Source: Nageia nagi
Lineage: Eukaryota; Pinophyta
Length of the DNA stretch: 64,000 nucleotides
NCBI GenBank assembly: GCA_050084985.1
Contig: JBITNC010000002.1
Location: 21,700,001-21,764,000 of the forward strand
Direction: 5' to 3'
Shown piece by piece: positions 24,285 through 34,829 of this stretch. Position 1 is the stretch's first letter. Each line of letters begins with the position of its first letter. The notes beneath the pieces are model-generated. The model saw only the letters and a program-made list of their open reading frames with translations. It did no database searches and was not told the DNA's origin. The translations under genes and the position numbers were made by a program.

Positions 24285-24634
24285 TGAAGGAATAGACCTA
24301 CTCTAATTCTCAAGGTCCAGACTAGGAAGCTCAATCATTCAACATAAAACCATTCACACAAGATAAAATAAATAAAACTTAGATATATTTACATGAGGAG
24401 AGGCCCTCTATTTATAGGTTGAGAGCACTCCCTAACCTTCCCTTAACCCAAGGGTAAGGTAGGGTTACATTAATGTATCACCAAACTTCAACCTACCCAA
24501 ATATCCTTTGGTAAAGTCAAAGTCTACATATTAAAGAATTCTATTAATCACTTAAGGTATCTACATACCCTTAGTGATTAATTGAATTTACAAGGAGTCT
24601 AGATATTCACAATATTTCATTACAAATTCTAACA
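24285..24634 (-). mobile_element. LTR3: shared, mosaic and shortened LTR between B and C
   Basis: Only about 350 bp against 477-489 bp for LTR2 and LTR4. The left part (24285 to about 24370) matches LTR2 (GAAGGAAT-AGACCTACTC, CAAGGTCC). The right part, with the TATA box at 24408-24417 and hairpin at 24543-24582, matches LTR4 (ATCACCAAACTTCAACC, CCTTTGGTAAAGTCAAAGTC). About 140 bp are missing at the change-over. It is flanked by B's primer-binding site and C's polypurine tract, as expected for a recombination joint. Confidence 0.88.
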
Positions 24635-24643
24635 CTCCCTTTA
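24635..24643 (-). other. Altered polypurine tract of element C
   Basis: The plus strand reads CTCCCTTTA where A and B read CTCCCCCTTA, so the minus-strand tract is shorter. The change lies in a stretch where nearly all differences from B are missing single bases, so it may be a sequence error. Confidence 0.65.
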
Positions 24644-25109
24644 ATGCAATATTGGGATTAAGCGTAGAAGAGAAGAGAAGAGTAAGAGAGAGTTCTCCTC
24701 ATAAGATACAAGTGGAGATGAGAACTTTTACATATTTTGAGAATCTTTTGAGAATAGTATGAGACTTACTACATTACCATTTGACAAAAAATGGTTTACA
24801 ATACAATCATTAACCACAACTGGTTTCACTGTACATAGTAGTCGATCAACTTTAAGCTGACATGTGAGTCTCCATGACGCTGCTTTCACAAGGTGAGTAA
24901 CCTGCATTTCTAAAGAAGATCTTGCATGCTACAAGCAACTCATGACAAATCAGTTAGATGCATCATATATTCAAATAGAGAATTAAATAATGCCATCTTA
25001 TAATAACTGATCAATGGTGCACTATAAGCCCTCACAGAGATGCCAAGCCATCATCATAGTCACCTGTTGTATATAGCAAAGTTTGATTTTAAAATAGAGC
25101 ATAAAATTG

Positions 25110-25400
25110 TACAACGAGTTTCTAGCAGAGCAAACTCACCACGGAGGTATAGAATGTACAACAAGTTCATCATGCAGAGCGAACTTACCACGAAGGTATA
25201 TTAATTATATGCTCAAATTTGTACAATAAGTTTCTCACGCAGAGCAAACTCACCACGGAGGTATAAAATGTACAACAAGTTTGTCACGCAGAGTAAACTT
25301 ACACTAAGGTATAAAATAATCAACACTCTATAACAACAATTGTACAACAATTTATCCGCAGAGCAAACTTACACGGAGGTCTAGAATGTACAATCAAAAA
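25110..25400. repeat. Five-copy minisatellite in the 3' spacer of C
   Basis: Five copies of the GCAGAGCAAACT...GGAGGTATA unit lie at the same place as the seven copies in B. Several have lost single bases. One spacer (TATTAATTATATGCTCAAA) is identical in B and C, so copy number changed after the two elements diverged. Confidence 0.85.
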
Positions 25401-25442
25401 GCCTCTGCCTCTTAGAGTGAAGTTGTCATCACTAACAAAGTT

Positions 25443-27867
25443 TAAACTTCACTCCCTTGAGGCAACTTCACCAACCCGAGAGAATCCCTAAGCTTGCAGA
25501 ACTGAGCTTCAGGAAGGGGCTTGTGAACAATCAGCGGAGTTTCAGTAGATGGACAATACTGCAAGTGTATGATGTATCTAGAACTTCTCCTGATAAAATG
25601 AGCTTAGATTCTACATGTTTGGTTCGCTATGGAACACAAGATTCTTAGCCAAAGAGATAGCCGATTGATTATCTGACGAAATAAGAGATGGGCCATTTTG
25701 CGTATACCCAATTTCATTCAGAAGATGTCTGAGCCAAATAGCTTCTTGGGCGGCAATAGACATGGCTCGATATTCAGCTTCAGTGGTAGAAAGAGTCACA
25801 GTAGGTTGCTTCTTGGAAGCCCAAGAGATAGCACCTGAACCAATGCTAAACATATATGCAGAGGTGGATTTTTTATCATCTCTATCTCCCCCATAATCAG
25901 AATCTGAGAACCCTGAGAGAACAATCGAGGGCAATTTGGAATACTTAAGAGCGAGATCCTTTATCCCTGCGACATACCTCAAGATTTGCTTAACAGCATT
26001 GAGGTGTTCAACATATGGTTTTTGCATGAATCGTGCCATCAGATTCACTGCAAAGGCAATATCAGGACGAGAGATAGTCAGATACAGAAGACGACCAATC
26101 AATTGTCTATAAGCTGTAGCATCAGCCAACTGAGAATCAAAGCTCAATGATACAACGATTCCAGGAGAAATAGGTATTGCAGCATATTTGCACTCCTCCA
26201 TTCCAAAATTTTGCAAGATGTCTGATATATACTTGGATTGACTAAGATAAGTACAATCTTTGTGTTGGTATACTTGCATCCCAAGATAGTAATGCAATAG
26301 ACCTAGATCAGTCATTTCAAATGTTGCCTTGAGTTTGGAGATGCACTCTTGGATGATTTCAATATTATTGCCTGTTATGAGAAGATCATCCACATAAAGG
26401 AGAATGATGACCACATCTTTTCCTTGATTGAGTACATATAGATCTGAATCTGAGAAGCACTTGGAAAAACCAATATCTGCAAAGAATCCTGAAATTTTCT
26501 TGTACCATGCTCTAGGTGCTTGCTTAAGTCCATACAAAGACTTCTTTAGCTTACACACAAGAGTCTCTTTTCCTTCTGGAATAAATCCTTCTGGTTGATT
26601 CATGTAGATTTCAACATCTAAGTCACCATTGAGAAATGTACTTTTGACATCAAGTTGAAAAGCTTTCCATCCTTGAGCTGCAGAAAGAGCAAGAATTATT
26701 CTGACAGTAGGCATCTTGGCTACAGGAGCAAAGGTTTCCTCATAATCAATACCATATTTTTGAGCGAATCCTTTGGCCACTAATCTTGCCTTGTATTTTT
26801 CAATTTTTCCATCAGAATTGTACTTGACCTTGTATATCCATTTATTGCCAATCACATTTTTCTCATTGGGATAAGGAACCAAATCCCAAGTTTCATTTTT
26901 CATGAGCGCGTCATACTCAACTTTCATATCTTCCATCCAACACTCTTGCTTGGAAGCTTCTTTGAAGGTTGATGGCTCATGCATATTATCAATTTTGGCA
27001 AATAAGGATTTATTCAAGGTCACACTTCTTGTAATTCTCTGTGCTAGAGAATTTTGCTCTTGTGGTGACTTCTCTACATGCTCATCCAACCAGTTAGGTG
27101 CAGGCGAAGAATCATCTATATCAGACACTTCAGCATGAGAGGTCGTATCCTCAGAAAGTTCATTGAACTTAACATCCCTAGACACAAATACTATTTTATG
27201 GGATGAAGAGTAGAGTCTGTAACCTCTATGCTGATTATCATACCCCACAAAGATGCATTTTTCTGATCGTTTATCTAGCTTCTTTCTTTTCTCTGAGGTA
27301 ATGAAGGCAAATGCATCACAACCGAAGACCCTGAAGTGTGAGAGGTTAGGTTTCTTTCCTGTCCATGCTTCATATGGAGTTTTACCTTCAACTGCCTTAG
27401 TAGGACACCTATTTAGGGTGTGAATAGCAGTGTGAACAGCTTCTCCCCATAAGAAACTAGGAAGGTTACCCAACATGCATCTTGCCATTTCCATAATGGT
27501 ACGATTCTTCCTTTCAGCAACTCCATTTTGCTGAGGGGTGTAAGGGATTGTGAATTGTTGCTTAATCCCATGTTTAACACAATAGTCGTTAAACTCATTG
27601 CTATTATATTCACCCCCATTATCAGATCTCAGCATTTTGATCTTAAAATCAGTTTGATTTTCAACAAGTGCCTTGAATTCTTGAAACCTGTCAAAAGTTT
27701 GATCCTTGTGCTCAAGTAGATAACCAAATGTCATCCTACTGAAGTCGTCAATGAAGGTCAGAACATAAGAAGCTCCACCTAGTGACTTAGTCTGAAAAGG
27801 ACCCATCAAATCTGAATGCACAAGCTGAAGAGGACAAGTAGCTCGAGTTGCCTTATCTTTTTCAAAC
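25443..27867 (-). pseudogene. Element C integrase, reverse transcriptase and RNase H (nearly intact)
   Basis: From 27821 to 25611 the minus strand is open for 736 codons. Integrase shows HSDLMGPFQTKSLGG, FIDDFSRM, RSDNGGEY and the glutamate in QQNGVAERKNRTIMEMA, a complete DDE set. RT shows FQLDVKSTFLNGDLDVEIYM and the catalytic YVDDLLITGNN at about 26390. RNase H shows SDSDYGGDRDDKKSTSAYMF, STTEAEYRAMS and SDNQSAISLAKN. The frame is lost near 25620, where one-base deletions become frequent; the expected end is near 25443. Integrase is in the same frame as gag and is separated from it only by a TAA at 27870-27872. Confidence 0.93.
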
Positions 27868-27869
27868 TT

Positions 27870-29357
27870 TTACCTATGCATCTTTCCTAGAATGCACCTT
27901 TCACAAAGACCAATTGTGGGTGAAATATTAGGTAAACCTTCCACAAGTGCTTGAGTTTTCATATCTTGAATACTCTTGTGGTTAAGGTGCCCTAATCGTT
28001 GATGCCAAAGATTACCTTTTGAACAAACATTTGCAGCTAGACAAATCTTTGAAGGTACTTGATCCATAATATAAAGGTCATCCTTTACTGATCCTTTCAT
28101 CAAGGTGGCAAGTCCTTTCTTAACACTCCAGGAGTGTGAGGTAAACTCAAATGAGCATCCTTTCCTTGTAATTTGAATCACGGAGATGAGATTCATCCTT
28201 AGTTTAGGCACATAAAAGACATTATCAAGAGTCTTTTCATGAATCTTCACACTCCCTATTTCGTGAACATCAAGGACTGTACTATCACCTATCACAACTG
28301 CATCCTTTTTGTACTTATGAAAGTTTTCAAACTTATGCTTTTCATAACACATGTGATTAGTGCATCCTGAATCAACAATCCAATCATTTGAAATAGTTTG
28401 AGTCATTGAGTAGTAGGCAACATTAGCAGTATGCTTGTTCTTCTTTTTATTATTGAAAGTTCTCACATTTGCATTTCCCTTTCCTTTTTGAGCAAATTTC
28501 TTTTTGCGACAATCATACTCTTTGTGTCCAAAGATGCCACAGAAGTTACAATTCCCATCAAACTTTTCCTGAGGTGTTGGATTGCTTGATCCTGCTTTAT
28601 CATTCTTGTGCCTGTAGTTGCCATGATTGTTGTTGTTGTTGCCCTTTTTGTCATACTTCCTGAAGGTAGATGAGGACTTGTTGTCTTTGAATTTGTAATG
28701 TTTGAACTTTTTCTTGAAAGGAGTTTTGGTTGCTCCTAGAGAAATGCTATGGTCCTTTGGAGAAAGGTTCAACATTTTCTTGTTCAAAGTTTCCTCATGC
28801 TTCAGAAGAAGTCTAGAAAGGTTATCAAGTGAAATGACATCTTCTTCATCATCGAGCCTTGTTTCCATAACTGTGACAAAGTTGCTGAACTTTGTAGTAA
28901 GGCTTTGTAGAATGATGAAGACCATGAACTCATCATTGATCCAGTTACACCCACAACTAACCAGTTGTGTCCTGAGGTTAATGATTTTGTTTAAGTAGAT
29001 GGAGGCACTTTCATCTTCACTTTGTCGATACTACAACAACTTTTGTAGAATGGTAAACCTCCTTGAAAATTTGGACCCAAGGTAAATTTTCTTTAACCTA
29101 TCCCAAGCTTCCTTTGCTGAAGTTGATGAAGAAATCATGAGAAGGACATCATCTGAAACTGCACGGTAAATCATGGAAGTTGCTAACTCATTCTTTGAGT
29201 TGTATACTTCAAGAGCCTTCTCATCGGTAGGAGCAACCGCATCTTCACTAACTGTCTGCCACAGCTTCCTTGCTTGTAACTCGGCTTTCATATGAGGTTC
29301 CCATATTCCAAAGTTGGAACCATCGAGTATGTGCTTGGGAACGAAGGTTTCAACCAT
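27870..29357 (-). pseudogene. Element C gag and protease (two stop codons)
   Basis: Gag starts at the ATG at 29357-29355 (MVETFVPKHILDGSNFGIWEPHM), two bases after the conserved acceptor. One frame then runs to 27870, broken only by a TAG at 29031-29033 (B has Gln) and ended by a TAA at 27870-27872 (B has CAA). It contains the UBN2-type gag core, an intact zinc knuckle CNFCGIFGHKEYDC, the protease site WIVDSGCTNHMC, and the GAG-pre-integrase H..H..C..C set (LWHQRLGHLNHKS ... CERCILGK). It is the best preserved gag here and the only copy with all four knuckle ligands. Confidence 0.93.
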
Positions 29358-29359
29358 TG

Positions 29360-32254
29360 CTACAAAAACAAATAAATATGCAATAAGAATGTAAACTTTT
29401 ACAATTTTTCCATCTATACATATAAAACATCTAATAAGCAAACATGTCCCACATGTGTAAACTCATTAACCACGATCCATAGAAGGATAAAGTTGGGGTT
29501 GTTTTCTTGTATAGAATTAGGCCTTCACCTGGATGCCCGCAAGGTGGAGCCCAGGTACTACCAGTCCTCAACCAGTTCACCTTGGTCAGTGATATACTCT
29601 CATAAGGAGAAGTACCTACTATTTTCCAAGGATCCGACGTATCTTGGACCGGCCATTTTAATTATCTTGATTAAGGGTTTCAGTTTTCCTCCTAGGTTAT
29701 CAGGATAATCCCTAAATGGACGTGCGGACATGTGGTATCACTACACACATGCCTATCCACCTAATAGAGTTATGTCCAATCCAACAGAGGTCTTAGGGGC
29801 AATTAAGATGGACTTACCACCACTCGGTTCTTCGGACTAAAAGGGCTCCAGTCTGCCCTGTCCTCACCTCATGGCTCCCCAAACAAGTCATGTTGTGGAA
29901 AATACATGTAGATGTATTCATTTTAGGGGTTACTTTTCAAATTTTTGTGTATTGCAAGTATAAGCAAATGTGCAAAAAATATAAAGTAAAGTGAAAAAAA
30001 TACTCCATCCACACGAACTTGAAACCTTAAGAGGCCAAAAATTGAGTCCAATGGGTTTTGTACTAACCCCTAAAGGATTTTTACATTGTTCATATTTTTC
30101 TCAATTTATTCAAGCACTTAATGAATTAAACAAAGAACTAAGTCCTACTTAGTATTTAATTCATAACATGCATTGTATCATGACTTAAAAATTTAAGTAA
30201 GCATGCATCATGCATTAAAAATTTAAGTCCTAAGCATATTTTATTCTTCAAACAAGATACATGCATCATAAGTCTAGCATGCAACATCTAGATAAAATTT
30301 AAGTAAAAATTTATACTAATTCCCCCCTTTTGACTTAAAGTTTTATCCCTTTTAACTATGCTTAGAGATTGCAGATGCACTTAAATGAAACATGCAATGT
30401 GGAGTAGAATATTAGAAATAGTCTAAGTACTCCTAAGTGCATTGAATGGGAGCAAGTGACTTGTAAGCAAGGAAGGAAAAAAGGCCTAAGAAGAATAAGT
30501 GTGCAAGTTGTAATAGGAGACCCATACCCCAATTTTTAATGCTGCTCCAACTTGAAGCATTAAAAAAATACTCCTAAGTCAATAAACAAGTAAATGAAGT
30601 TTAAAATATGAGTCCTCCCTTGTTTTTTGAAAAAATCAAATCAAAGTAAATATGTAGTGGGTAAAAAATTAAGGCTCAACAACTAAAGTTGACAAAAAAA
30701 ATGGGAAGGGGCCAAGTGGAAGCCTCAGGGTGGTGGAGAAGCTGGGCAGGGGTGGCAGGAGAGACCAGAGTGTGGAGGAGGGCGGCAGAAGGAGTCCAAG
30801 GCGGTGGAGGTCATTGGAGGTGCGTGGGGCAGCTGTTGACCACCTAAGGTACGATGATTGCAGGGCATAAAACATGGTCTGCACCATGCATCTTGGCAAA
30901 CATGTTGGAGGACCCATGTAATGCTCCGTAGTGTGCATATGCGACATGCATCGCAGTCCAGGAAACTGGGTCTGAATCATGCGATCAAACAGCTCGCGTG
31001 GAGAGAGCGCAGGTTGGGAGCTGGTGAGGGAGGAGGGAGTTGGACTATTGCTGGTGTTTGTTGCATTTGGCAAAACAGTGTCATTGCCTATCGAGGAAAG
31101 CCATGTCTTTGGTAGCCTACAGGACTACTGCCACGAGAAGATGTCTCGTTCAGTCATACAGTCGAAAAATTCATGATCGTGTGAATCCTGCGATCATTTC
31201 AGTCCATGAAATGGTGTCTGCAGCATCGTGGAGAAACAACTCGCGTGGACAGTCGATGAGAACTGTAGTCTACGATCAGTGCAAGCGAGGAAATGCAGCA
31301 GAGGACGGGGAGGGGGAGGCGGTCGAGCGGAGCAAGTCGGGCTGCAGCTGTGGGAGGAGGAGGCGTTTCACGCGAGGCACGTGCGTGGGAGGAGCGTGGT
31401 GCGGTGGAGCCGCCAGGGGCCGCGCGAGCCTTTATTCGACCCCCCCAATTATTAACACGATTTTAATTTATCTAATGACCCCCCCCTAAATTTAATTTGG
31501 ATTGGAAATAAATTTAAAACACAATAAATTTAAACGATTTATTGAACGTGATAATAGATATATAATTTTTATAATTATTTTAAACAAAAAAAATAAATTG
31601 CCCTCCACATTAAAAAAAGATAGATATTGTTTAATTACAAAAATTGTATATATATATTTTTGATTGAAATGAATAGATATATAATTTTGTTTTGATTCTT
31701 TTAAACAAAGTTAAAAACAAAATAAGAAATAGATTTTAAATAAAAAAAATAAAATATATATATATAGATATATCTATTTTATTGAGCGTTGGAACATATT
31801 ATTGTGCCCCCAAAAAAAATTTGTCCTCCTTTTATTTTTGGAAATGTTGATGCCTTTTGCTTAGGATCATATCAATAACTCACTAATGATAGTATAAGTG
31901 AGAAATTTCATAATAATACATTACTACTAACATGAAAAAAAAAAATGTTAGTACTAATATTGCAATTTTGCATCATATATTGGTATTTAATCAAATAATT
32001 GAACCAACACATACTTTTAAGTTCAACATAATATGAACAACAAATTACCATTGTTGTATACTAACCCTTTTTAAAGAACTATAGCAATTTAAAATTGCAA
32101 GTAACATAGAGGATTAGTAAAAAATTGCAACTTGTTAATCATTACTTAAAAAAAAGGACTAACACTTAGCAAATAAGGTGTTAGTAGCATTATGTAATAA
32201 TCAAAATCAATGACCAAATGAGGAGAATCTTTATACCTGCTCTTTAAAATTTAC
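29360..32254 (-). other. Element C leader: candidate 2.9-kb intron
   Basis: Minus-strand GTGAG|GTAAAT at 32255/32254 opens it, and TTTGTTTTTGTAG ending at 29360 closes it before CAATGG of gag. It holds the conserved block (29512-29926), single units of A's minisatellite, and a strongly GC-rich segment (about 30690-31440) followed by C-runs. Splicing is inferred from the conserved ends. Unspliced, the gag start would lie behind nearly 3 kb containing many short AUG frames. Confidence 0.55.
30690..31440. other. GC-rich, copy-specific segment inside C's leader
   Basis: Sharply GC-richer than its surroundings, with an internal partial repetition (ATGCGATCAAACAGCTCGCG near 30980 and TGCGATCATTTCAG plus AACTCGCGTGG near 31190-31245). 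Open frames of 75-149 codons on several strands reflect the composition. No protein family is recognised. B and A have different GC-richer stretches at the same place. Captured host DNA is possible. Confidence 0.45.
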
Positions 32255-32423
32255 CTCACTAAGGGGGTGAAAGATGAGGAGTGAAGAAGGATGAACCTCC
32301 AAGATGTAGCTTCCACACCAAAAAAAAAGAGCTTCCACAACAAGGAGAGCTTCTACACCAAGAAGGATTTGATTCCACAATAAGGAGAATGTCTACACCT
32401 AGAAGAAGAGCTTCCACAACAAG

Positions 32424-32435
32424 GCTCTGATACCA
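32424..32435 (-). other. Primer-binding site of element C
   Basis: Minus-strand TGGTATCAGAGC, two bases inside LTR4. It is 8153 bases from the site of B. Confidence 0.9.
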
Positions 32436-32437
32436 AT

Positions 32438-32926
32438 TGAGGGATTTGAACTAGATCTAAACAAATCCTTTAGGACCTTAGACTAGGAAACTCAAGTGTA
32501 CACAAAATAACACAATCACTCAAGATAACACATCAATATAATGTGGTTCCTCCCTCCTTGGGAGTACATCCACAACTAGTTCTCTTATTCTCAAATCTAT
32601 GTCTCTCTTACAACTATTCTCTAGCTCTCTCCTACACAACCAAGTAGAGTAATTTTACTCAAAACTTAGATATATTTACATGAGGAGAGGCCCTCTATTT
32701 ATAGGTTGAGAGCACCTCCCTAACCTTCCTTTAACCCAAGGGTAAGGTTAGGGTTACATTAAATGTATCACCAAACTTCAACCTACCAACTAACTCCTTT
32801 GGTAAAGTCAAAGTCTACATATTAAAGAATTCTATTAATCACTTAAGGTATCTACATACCCTTAAGTGATTAATTGAATTTACAAGGAGTCTAGATATTC
32901 ACAATATTTCATTACAAATTCTAACA
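32438..32926 (-). mobile_element. LTR4: 5' LTR of element C
   Basis: 489 bp. The minus strand starts TGTTAGAATTTGTAATG and ends ...AAATCCCTCA. TATA box at 32695-32704; hairpin at 32834-32873 with nearly perfect arms of about 16 bases. The U3 part is almost identical to that of LTR3, apart from single bases missing in LTR3, which points to recent insertion of C. The sequence after 32926 is the 3' spacer of another A-type unit, entered about two dozen bases inside its expected start. Confidence 0.9.
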
Positions 32927-33476
32927 AGAAGAAGAAGAGAAAGTAAGAGAGTTCTCCTCCAAACAGATACATGGATATAAGAACTTTTTACATATTTATG
33001 AAGTAAGAAAGATCTAGCTTGAAACTCACTACTTTGCCAAATACAATCATTAACCATAATCAGTTTTAATGTACTTGAAGTAGTCATCCAACTAGAAGTC
33101 ATGAAGAGTCTCAAAGAGCTTGCATACCTAAGGTAAGTAACTTGTAATCTCAAAGGAACCTACAAGTCATAAGCAACTCAAATAACAAGATCAGTTAGAT
33201 GCATCATATTCATATCAACAAGGATAGATGAATCACACAAATGCCATCATAAACTGATAAATGGTGCACTATCAATCATCACAAAGATGCCATGCCAAAA
33301 ACTTATAGTAATCTATTGTATATAAAAAATATATGTTGATTATCATTACAAAATAGAGCATACACATACAAGTTCCTTGCATATGGATAACTAAACAGTG
33401 CCAAAAGATATATAAGAGTTCCTCACACATGGATAACTGAACAGTGGTAGATTGACCAAAAATAGAGTATGCACAT
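32927..33476 (-). mobile_element. Element D: deleted A-type copia unit (3' spacer only)
   Basis: About 550 bp closely match the A spacer at 8755-9240, including the stretch open as MRLQVTYLRYASSLRLF (A: MRLQVTYFRYAGSWRLF) and the GTTCCTCACA units. No RNase H, RT, integrase, gag or primer-binding site follows. The sequence jumps at GTTCCTCACA|TACATCCACT straight into an LTR of the LTR1 type. All of D between the spacer and the middle of its 5' LTR has been deleted. Confidence 0.85.
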
Positions 33477-33854
33477 ATGTGTTCCTCACATACATCCACT
33501 ATTTAGATCTCACTTCTCAACAAATATGAACTCTTACAATCCTCCTAAACTTTTCTCCTAAACACTATCCTCTAGCATAACTTTACTTTATAAAGTGGTG
33601 TGTGATCACAAAAAGGGAGCCTTCTATTTATAGGCCAAAATCCCTCTTTGGATCACCCTTTTATCTAATGTACAAAAGCATGACATGCACATCCTTTTAC
33701 CCAAAGGGTATGCTCATGACATGGAGTGTAGGACAAGTTACATTATCATATTCACTTAAATACTTAAGGTATTAAATGATACCCTTAAGTATTAGTGAAC
33801 TTACATATAAGATTATTACATAACCTTTACAATAATGCATTATACATTCCAACA
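33477..33854 (-). mobile_element. LTR5: truncated A-type 5' LTR, outer right end of the array
   Basis: It matches LTR1 from TACATCCACT to the terminal CATTCCAACA, with the TATA box at 33624-33633 and hairpin at 33751-33799. It lacks about 100 bp of the U5 side. The edge after CCAACA at 33854 is clean, and ATTTAATC follows as flanking DNA. No duplication of LTR1's flank was found. Confidence 0.87.
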
Positions 33855-34605
33855 ATTTAATCAAAGTTGGTTAATCCAATTTTTAGCTAATCTTGCCATG
33901 TGGGTGCTGATTAGCTAGCAATGTTGACAAGCTCATATGGATCGCCTAGGTCCATTCCTAGATCATTCGAGTGTTTAAACTAATAAAAAAATTAGGTATG
34001 AAATTTTAGGTTTTTGGATGTCGGGAAGAGGTGAAAACGCTATTAGGAATAGGAGGATGCGTTACAAGTACTCTAAGATAGGAATGTGAGTACACTTTAA
34101 AATACGATTAATAGTGGTCCTATACCCAGTTATAGGATCAATGATGGTCATGTTTTTATTATTTTCATGAAGGTTGGAAGTTAGAGTTAGTTCTTGATCA
34201 AGTGTAAAGGTCTCTTGTAGTGTTGGAAAGACTATAGGATAAATATGTGAGTTAGAAAGGGCATTATTTTGCATGGGTATAGTTGTAAGATTCATATCAT
34301 TTCCACATGTAATATTATAATAATTTATTAGAAAATTATGATAACAAGGAGGAGGACCAAGAAATCCACATGCTTGGTATAGGTATATGATGACATTTTG
34401 GATATTAGGCAACATGAAAAAGTTTTAAAGGAATTTTGCATCAACTAATATAAAATGAATCAATTTTTCTCTTTTTTTTGGGGTAAGTCCTACAAAGGGA
34501 TTTATAACTACATATATTCTTACTTTGTGATTACATTCATATTGCAATTTTCTACATGGATATCATTCAATTAAGCTTGTTGATTTTTATATTTTGCACT
34601 AGTTC
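33855..34605. other. Unclassified DNA between the copia array and the CACTA element
   Basis: No recognisable gene. A 117-codon minus-strand frame at 34062-34415 begins MLPNIQNVIIYLYQACGF. It has no identifiable domain, and I do not call it a gene without protein or transcript support. It might be a decayed transposon coding fragment. Confidence 0.4.
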
Positions 34606-34829
34606 CACTACTACCAAAAGGTCGATTTATGTCCTTTTTTGCATCTTCAAACACAAAAAAAATGAAAATCGATGTTAATTTGCATCCTCCTATGTTGACA
34701 TACGTTATTTTAATTTTTTTTCTATTTTTTCGACATAAATTTCATTTCAAATTCCAACGTAAAAATTGACACAAATTTCGATGCAAAGTTTGCATCACAT
34801 TTCACTAACAAAAATTAAATTACATTTTA

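Noticed and set aside
31040-31489. 149-codon frame in C's leader
   Set aside because: The GC-rich composition opens several overlapping frames on the same strand. No motif is recognisable and there is no counterpart in A or B.
34062-34415. 117-codon minus-strand frame as a host gene
   Set aside because: No recognisable domain, no promoter or splice context, and transposons on both sides. Kept only as a note on the unclassified interval.
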